Source: Paenibacillus piri (GTDB taxonomy: Bacteria > Bacillota > Bacilli > Paenibacillales > NBRC-103111). From it: DNA of 36,680 nt. Below are positions 32,272 through 36,680 of this stretch, piece after piece. The position numbers were made by a program, and so were the translations under genes. The stretch is taken from NCBI RefSeq assembly GCF_004354045.1, contig NZ_SMRT01000036.1, positions 1-36,680 of the forward strand, read 5' to 3'. Position 1 is the first letter of the stretch. Each line of letters opens with the position of its first letter. The notes beneath the pieces were generated by a model. It was not told the DNA's origin. It was given only the letters and a program-made list of their open reading frames with translations, and searched no databases.

Positions 32272-33165
32272 ATGAATCACGTGACCCCGATTGCCATCTT
32301 AATCGGTATTGGCATGATGCTGCAAAAAATATTTAAATTGGAAGTAAAAACGCTGACAAAAATAATATTGTATTTGTTTTTACCTGCTGCTCTTCTGGAA
32401 ATGACTTATAAATCCCGGATCTCATTAGAAACATTTTTTATTGTCTTGCTGTTTCTAACTATTTTCTATGCCGTAATGCTGCTCATCATTGAGATTTACA
32501 TTCGAATAAGGCGTCTTGGCAAGGGGATGAAGGGGGCTGTGCGAAACAGCGTAATTCTCGATAATAACGGGAATTACGGAATTCCGTTAAATCAGCTTGT
32601 TTTTATGAACGAACCCTTCGCCCTTTCCATACAAATCATCGTGCTAATGGTCCAGACCGTATTACTTAATACTTTCGGAATCTATAATGTCATGGGTAAT
32701 CTCAACCTAAAGCAAACCTTGAAAACGATCTTGATGTTTCCATCCATATACTGTCTTGCGGTGGCTCTAATACTCAATTATTTAGGAGTCGGAATTCCTT
32801 CTATTCTGGCTATTCCTCTTAACTACTTATCAGATGGATTTCTTGCCGTCGCCTTAGTGACGCTTGGCGTACAAATGGGGAGCATGAAATGGAAACTCGG
32901 CAATATGGATGCTATTGTTACTATCTCTTTGAAATTAATCATTGCCCCTATGGTGGGCCTCTGTATTATTTTTCTGTTGAATATCCACGGGATAGCTGGA
33001 CAAGCTCTTATATTGACATGCACAGTCCCTACCTCTTTAACCGGTGTATTGCTGGCTGTGGAGTTCGACAGTGAATCGGATTTCGCATCGCAAGCCGCGT
33101 TCTCGTCAACCATTGCCAGTGTGGTGACCGTATCACTTTGGATTTATGTCATGCAGTTTTTGTGA
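32272..33165 (+). CDS. AEC-family (auxin efflux carrier-like) transporter
   Basis: This membrane protein of 297 residues has about ten hydrophobic segments. The conserved signature VILDNNGNYGIPLNQLVF, followed by a C-terminal half with SDGFLAVALVTLGVQM, is typical of AEC carriers that move malate, citrate or other organic anions. The strong AAAGGGGG (32243-32250) lies 21 bases from ATG 32272 but 9 from an in-frame ATT (32260), which would add IHIL to the N-terminus; a rare ATT start is possible. It probably serves the same pathway as the dehydrogenase. Confidence 0.85.
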   Translation: MNHVTPIAILIGIGMMLQKIFKLEVKTLTKIILYLFLPAALLEMTYKSRISLETFFIVLLFLTIFYAVMLLIIEIYIRIRRLGKGMKGAVRNSVILDNNGNYGIPLNQLVFMNEPFALSIQIIVLMVQTVLLNTFGIYNVMGNLNLKQTLKTILMFPSIYCLAVALILNYLGVGIPSILAIPLNYLSDGFLAVALVTLGVQMGSMKWKLGNMDAIVTISLKLIIAPMVGLCIIFLLNIHGIAGQALILTCTVPTSLTGVLLAVEFDSESDFASQAAFSSTIASVVTVSLWIYVMQFL

Positions 33166-33203
33166 ATTTTATTTATATCCGTTATGGGAGGCCAAGCTGA
33201 AAG

Positions 33204-34031
33204 ATGAGTGACAAAAACCTAATTCTTAAGCAATTCAAGGAAAAACGTTCGTTGGGAGAGCCGATCATCGGCGGGGGCGCAGGTACCGGGATTAGCGCTA
33301 AGTTTGAGGAAGCCGGCGGAATCGATCTTATTGTCATCTACAATTCCGGCCGTTTTCGGATGTCGGGACATGGCTCACTTGCGGGTTTGATGCCTTACGG
33401 TGACGCCAATGCAATTGTTATGGACATGGCCCGGGAGGTCCTTCCTGTCGTTCAGAGAACGCCCGTCTTGGCAGGTGTCTGCGGGACCGACCCTTTTCGC
33501 AAAATGCGCGATTTTCTTGCACAAGTTAAAGCAGCGGGCTTTGCCGGTGTTCAGAACTTTCCGACCGTTGGACTTATTGACGGTGTTTTTCGTGCAAATC
33601 TGGAGGAGACCGGTATGAGCTACGTCAAAGAAGTGGATATGATCAAGCAAGCCGGCGAATTAGACCTGTTAACGACCCCCTATGTCTTTAATCCGGAAGA
33701 GGCTAGGGATATGGCGAGAGCGGGTGCCGATATTTTGGTCGCGCATCTAGGGCTCACCACAGCTGGCTCAATAGGCGCCGAGACCGCGCTCTCACTAGAG
33801 CAGTGCGTACCGGTTATACAAGAAATTACCTCGGCAGCGAGGTCAATTCGCAATGACATTTTTGTCTTATGCCATGGGGGACCCATTGCTGAGCCTGAGG
33901 ATGCTGCGTATATTCTGAATCAGCTGCCGGAGGTCGACGGTTTCTATGGAGCCAGCTCGATGGAACGACTGCCTACGGAAAAAGCGATTTCGGAACAAAC
34001 GAAAAAATTTATGTCTATTCGTCGTGCTTGA
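33204..34031 (+). CDS. TIM-barrel protein of the phosphoenolpyruvate hydrolase-like family
   Basis: This 275-residue protein matches the PEP_hydrolase/TIM-barrel family (Pfam PEP_hydrolase): IIGGGAGTGISAKFEEAGGI near residue 22, DLIVIYNSGRFRM, GVQNFPTVGLIDG and the C-terminal LCHGGPIAEPEDA plus DGFYGASSMERLP. No reaction is firmly known for bacterial members. Its neighbour encodes a Tm-1-like ATP-binding protein, and in the tomato Tm-1 resistance protein the two kinds of domain occur in one chain, so they probably act together. GGGAGG precedes the ATG. Confidence 0.88.
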   Translation: MSDKNLILKQFKEKRSLGEPIIGGGAGTGISAKFEEAGGIDLIVIYNSGRFRMSGHGSLAGLMPYGDANAIVMDMAREVLPVVQRTPVLAGVCGTDPFRKMRDFLAQVKAAGFAGVQNFPTVGLIDGVFRANLEETGMSYVKEVDMIKQAGELDLLTTPYVFNPEEARDMARAGADILVAHLGLTTAGSIGAETALSLEQCVPVIQEITSAARSIRNDIFVLCHGGPIAEPEDAAYILNQLPEVDGFYGASSMERLPTEKAISEQTKKFMSIRRA

Positions 34032-34061
34032 TATCCCATTCCATTCGAGAGGGTGATTAGG

Positions 34062-35288
34062 TTGACTAAAACGATAGCTTTGTTGGGTGCATTGGACACA
34101 AAGGGAAATGAATACGCCTACGTGAAATCACGTATTGAGGCGAAAGGCCATAACACGTTATTGATCGACGTTGGGGTGCTGGATCCACCGACCCTAAATG
34201 CGGACATACATCGGGAGACCGTCGCAGAGGCGGCCGGGGTCCCTTTGGCACAGCTTGTTGCCAATCGCGACCGGGGTGAAGCTGTTGCTGCCATGGGCTT
34301 GGGCGCCGAAAGGCTCCTTTCAAGGTTGTATGCGGAAGGCACAATAGACGGCGTTCTATCGCTCGGAGGGACCGGCGGGACATCTGTCGCCTGTCAGGCG
34401 ATGAGGGCGCTTCCGATCGGCTTTCCTAAGGTCATGGTTTCAACTGTAGCTTCCTCCGACGTTTCTAGTTATGTGGGAGTGAAGGACATCGTCATGATTC
34501 CCAGCATTGTTGATATTTCCGGCATTAATAAAATTAGCCGTACGGTTTTATCCCAAGCGGCTGGCGCTATTTGCGGCATGGTAGAGGAAGAGCTGCCACC
34601 GATAGAGGACAAACCTCTTATCGTTACTTCGATGTTCGGCAATACGACCAAGGTGGTCGAAGCAGCCAAAAGCATCATTGAAGCAGCCGGTTACGAGGTA
34701 TTGGTATTTCATTGTACGGGAAGCGGCGGCCGTACGATGGAGAGTTTAATTGAGGCCGGTATGATCGAAGGTGTGCTTGATATTACCACTACGGAATGGG
34801 CCGACGAGCTCGTAGGCGGGGTGTTTACTGCAGGTTCGAAGCGTCTGGAGGCTGCTGCTCTTGGCGGAATACCGGCAATCGTCGTACCCGGCTGCCTTGA
34901 TATGGTCAATTTTGGCGTTCCGGAAACGGTTCCTGACAAGTTCAAGGGACGCCGTTTTTACCAGCATAATCCGAACGTTACTCTCATGAGGACCGATATG
35001 GAGGAAAATTCCCGTTTAGGTGAAATCATCGCCGAGAAGCTCAATCAAAGCAAGGCACCCGTATCGGTTCTGCTGCCGATTCGCGGTCTTAGCGTCATTG
35101 GCGAGGAGGATGGCGCCTTCAGCTGGCCGGAGGCTGATCGTGCATTGTTCCACTCATTGAAATTAAACCTGCGGCCGGATATCGCCGTTATTGAGCTTGA
35201 TTGCCCGATTAACGAGCTTCAATTTGCTGAGCGGTGCGCTGAGGAACTGTTAAGCAACATTGCGAAAAAAAATTTTTTGAATAGTTAA
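34062..35288 (+). CDS. Tm-1-like ATP-binding protein (UPF0261)
   Basis: This cytoplasmic protein of about 408 residues has the two Rossmann-like halves of the UPF0261/Tm-1 family: KTIALLGALDTKGNEYAYVK, LSLGGTGGTSVACQAMRALP, VMVSTVASSDVSSYVG, TSMFGNTTKVVEAAK and VVPGCLDMVNFG. The Gly-rich stretches are expected to bind ATP. TTG 34062 is preferred over GTG 34053 since GAGAGGG lies 9 bases before it. The gap to the TIM-barrel gene is 30 bp. Biochemical function of bacterial members is unknown; the setting here, a catabolic operon, argues for a metabolic role. Confidence 0.9.
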   Translation: MTKTIALLGALDTKGNEYAYVKSRIEAKGHNTLLIDVGVLDPPTLNADIHRETVAEAAGVPLAQLVANRDRGEAVAAMGLGAERLLSRLYAEGTIDGVLSLGGTGGTSVACQAMRALPIGFPKVMVSTVASSDVSSYVGVKDIVMIPSIVDISGINKISRTVLSQAAGAICGMVEEELPPIEDKPLIVTSMFGNTTKVVEAAKSIIEAAGYEVLVFHCTGSGGRTMESLIEAGMIEGVLDITTTEWADELVGGVFTAGSKRLEAAALGGIPAIVVPGCLDMVNFGVPETVPDKFKGRRFYQHNPNVTLMRTDMEENSRLGEIIAEKLNQSKAPVSVLLPIRGLSVIGEEDGAFSWPEADRALFHSLKLNLRPDIAVIELDCPINELQFAERCAEELLSNIAKKNFLNS

Positions 35289-35294
35289 AAATGA

Positions 35295-35324
35295 TTGACA
35301 GGAGCAAATTAACGGAATTATAAT
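35295..35324 (+). promoter_or_regulatory. Consensus sigma-A promoter of the terminal SDR gene
   Basis: TTGACA (35295-35300) and TATAAT (35319-35324) are both perfect; the spacer is 18. Transcription would start near 35331, giving a leader of about 140 bases. The promoter begins just 7 bases after the Tm-1-like stop codon. Confidence 0.75.
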
Positions 35325-35331
35325 CCAATTA

Positions 35332-35357
35332 ATAGGTTGACCAATTTACCAATCAAT
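35332..35357 (+). promoter_or_regulatory. Candidate operator downstream of the SDR promoter
   Basis: AGGTTGACCA followed by ATTTACCAAT gives a GGT-N2-ACC palindrome plus a direct repeat of ACCAAT spaced 8 bases, placed at the predicted transcription start. GGT/ACC half-sites with a short spacer are common for FadR-type GntR regulators. No intact regulator of that type is in the window. A second possible promoter (TTGACC-N18-TATAAC, 35337-35366) overlaps it. Confidence 0.35.
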
Positions 35358-35473
35358 AAATATAACAACCTAACAATCCAACAAGAAGCATTTTCAAAAG
35401 AATGAATGCGGTTACAGCGGTACATGCGAAATGCAAGCAATTGCGCCATACAAAATATAGAGAGGGTGACCGA

Positions 35474-36214
35474 ATGGACTTACAAGGTAAAACGGTATTA
35501 ATAACCGGCGCGGCCACCGGAATCGGAAGAGCGATTGCTCTCTGCTTGGCAAAGGAAGGGGCTAACGTTGCCGTCAATTACTCTAAATCTGCCTCAGATG
35601 CCGAAGTGACGAAATCCGAGGTTGAGAAGCATAACGTGCGAGCGCTGGTTATCCAAGCGGATGTCGGAAATAAAGAAGAAGTAGAACGTATGGTTGAACA
35701 AACGATTGCCTATTTCGGAACAATAGACGTTCTAATCAATAACGCCGGTACAACGCAGTTTATCCCTTTGCATGATCTCGATGGACTGCTTGAAGAGCAT
35801 TGGGACCACATACTGAATGTGAATGTGAAAGGCATGTTCTTTGCCTCGCGTGCTTGTGCCTCCGAATTGAGGAGGAATAAGGGATGTATCGTCAATATCA
35901 CATCAATAGCCGGATTCAACGGCGCAGGAAGCTCCATAGCTTACGCTGCCTCCAAAGCCGCAGGAATTAGTTTGACGAAATCATTCGCCCGCGTATTAGC
36001 ACCCGATGTACGCGTGAATTCAATAGCTCCAGGAATTGTGATCACGAGATGGGTGGATGGACGTGAAGAGCATGTTAAACAGTACAGCGACAAGACATTG
36101 CTTGGAAGGCCAGCCTATCCGGAGGATGTTGCCGAACTGACTGCAGCTGTGATTCGCGGAGGGGATTTTATAACAGGTCAAACCCTTGTCGTTGATGGTG
36201 GATGGAGCTTGTAA
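35474..36214 (+). CDS. SDR-family oxidoreductase (3-oxoacyl-ACP reductase-like)
   Basis: This is a classical short-chain dehydrogenase of 246 residues with all motifs intact: TGAATGIGRA (cofactor loop), NNAGT, the catalytic Ser in NITSIAGF, YAASKAAG (YxxxK), and PEDVAELTAAVI with the end ITGQTLVVDGGWSL. NAD(P)-dependent oxidation or reduction of a hydroxy or keto compound is expected. ATG 35474 is chosen since AGAGGGTGA lies 7 bases upstream; the in-frame ATG 35402 has no site. It has its own promoter but is likely part of the module. In contrast to the SDR at 15958, its catalytic residues are complete. Confidence 0.92.
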   Translation: MDLQGKTVLITGAATGIGRAIALCLAKEGANVAVNYSKSASDAEVTKSEVEKHNVRALVIQADVGNKEEVERMVEQTIAYFGTIDVLINNAGTTQFIPLHDLDGLLEEHWDHILNVNVKGMFFASRACASELRRNKGCIVNITSIAGFNGAGSSIAYAASKAAGISLTKSFARVLAPDVRVNSIAPGIVITRWVDGREEHVKQYSDKTLLGRPAYPEDVAELTAAVIRGGDFITGQTLVVDGGWSL

Positions 36215-36267
36215 CAGCGTGGATTACGGTTTTCGGTTATCCGGAACCGCCAAATATAGTACATAGT

Positions 36268-36680
36268 AGCCCAGCGGTGATATGTCAAGGGGATGATCGA
36301 TAAGAATTGGAAAAAACATTGCCTAAAGCGTACCCAGAGCTAAAAAAAGACATCACTAAACTAACCCCACCATTTAGTCTGAATTTTCAGACTATTTACA
36401 GGCATGGGCAACATGTAAAAAGAGTAGAAATCTGGAAATCCTATGGATTCCTCCTCTCGGGTGGTGTGTACATTTTGTTGGTCTTCAGTAGCATGAATAC
36501 CAACCGTACCAATTTTCGTGCAGATAGGACGAGGGCTCTTTTGTGCTTATGCTTCGGGACTTCATCATACTTCTTTTGGTAAAAGTCTCTGTACTCGGCA
36601 TCGTGTTTTCGCACCGAATCAGCAGCTTGAACCAGATAGTAGCGCAAGTATTTGTTACCGGTGCGCATACGGGATGTTTC
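36268..36680 (-). mobile_element. IS110-family element, right-hand end (partial)
   Basis: This is the inverted copy of 1-299 (repeat 36268-36566), running on to the window end with more of the transposase gene. The non-coding right end (36268-36440) carries the same hairpin. It lies 53 bp after the SDR stop. Together with the left copy it frames the whole window. Confidence 0.75.
36441..36680 (-). CDS. IS110-family transposase, C-terminal end (partial)
   Basis: The last 79 codons of the transposase on the minus strand: RTGNKYLRYYLVQAADSVRK, then HDAEYRDFYQKKYDEVPK, ending TNKMYTPPERRNP. The GNKYLRYYLVQAA stretch is the Transposase_20 C-terminal motif that follows the catalytic Ser in this family. 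The gene runs off the window, so completeness cannot be judged. Confidence 0.85.
   Translation of the reverse strand, partial: ETSRMRTGNKYLRYYLVQAADSVRKHDAEYRDFYQKKYDEVPKHKHKRALVLSARKLVRLVFMLLKTNKMYTPPERRNP

Noticed and set aside
36307..36582. 91-codon plus-strand frame at the right end
   Set aside because: It is antisense to the IS110 non-coding end and transposase tail; the same stretch appears inverted at the left end.
1..36680. CRISPR arrays, rRNA, tRNA, prophage or defence-island genes
   Set aside because: I looked for regularly spaced repeats, tRNA-like cloverleaf motifs, integrases, phage structural genes and known defence motifs and saw none; the Tm-1-like gene sits among metabolic genes.
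1..36680. Classical composite transposon bounded by the two IS ends
   Set aside because: IS110 elements are not known to mobilise flanked segments as Tn10-like units, only partial copies are visible, and the window ends may be assembly breaks.

Overview
The window reads as chromosomal DNA of a low-GC Gram-positive spore former, most likely Paenibacillus or a close relative. The grounds are strong AGGAGG-type ribosome binding sites, frequent TTG/GTG starts, a YesM/YesN-type two-component pair, a secreted protein with a copper-amine-oxidase-like stalk domain, and an OpuF-type osmolyte transporter. Both ends fall inside copies of the same IS110-family element in opposite orientation (1-299 and 36268-36566, one mismatch seen), so the window may be a contig that broke at a repeated IS. 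Layout: 1-1.7 kb holds the IS110 end and hxlAB (formaldehyde fixation). 1.9-3.5 kb holds a lipoprotein and a stand-alone Rieske protein. 3.5-7.7 kb is a patchwork of small accessory genes (SRPBCC protein, P-loop kinase, Nudix, DHFR/RibD-like protein, tiny hydrophilic proteins) and decayed fragments (transposase, MFS efflux pump, glycosyltransferase). 7.86-9.86 kb is a TetR-cytochrome P450 operon with a clear promoter and two operators. 10.4-17.3 kb is a catabolic module: a DUF3870 protein, a complete Pot-type ABC importer, a DapA-family lyase, an atypical SDR and an AllA-like ureidoglycolate lyase. 17.6-21.7 kb holds two unrelated metallo-beta-lactamase-fold proteins, a dead tetR gene and a clipped MFS pump. 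21.8-24.5 kb is a two-gene OpuF-type compatible-solute transporter, followed by tandem terminator repeats and a long perfect hairpin. 25.7-36.2 kb is a second catabolic module: YesM/YesN, an orphan solute-binding lipoprotein without permeases, an FCD-only GntR remnant, iron alcohol dehydrogenase, AEC transporter, a TIM-barrel protein next to a Tm-1-like protein, and an SDR. The most notable observation is a pair of related structured RNA leaders, 10746-10862 and 14870-14992. One precedes the importer genes and the other precedes the enzyme genes of the 10.4-17.3 kb module. Both have the same order of elements: a CCGCCT block, a helix with compensatory changes, an inner helix of different sequence capped by an identical CGAATAC loop, and an AAAGCCGG strand that is also the 5' arm of an intrinsic terminator. 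This is the layout of a transcription-attenuating riboswitch, and I could not assign it to a class I know. It would couple uptake and breakdown of one compound to one signal. The compound is unknown; the AllA-like and DapA-like enzymes point loosely to ureido or 2-oxo acid chemistry. All readings are by eye; no database search or folding program was run.
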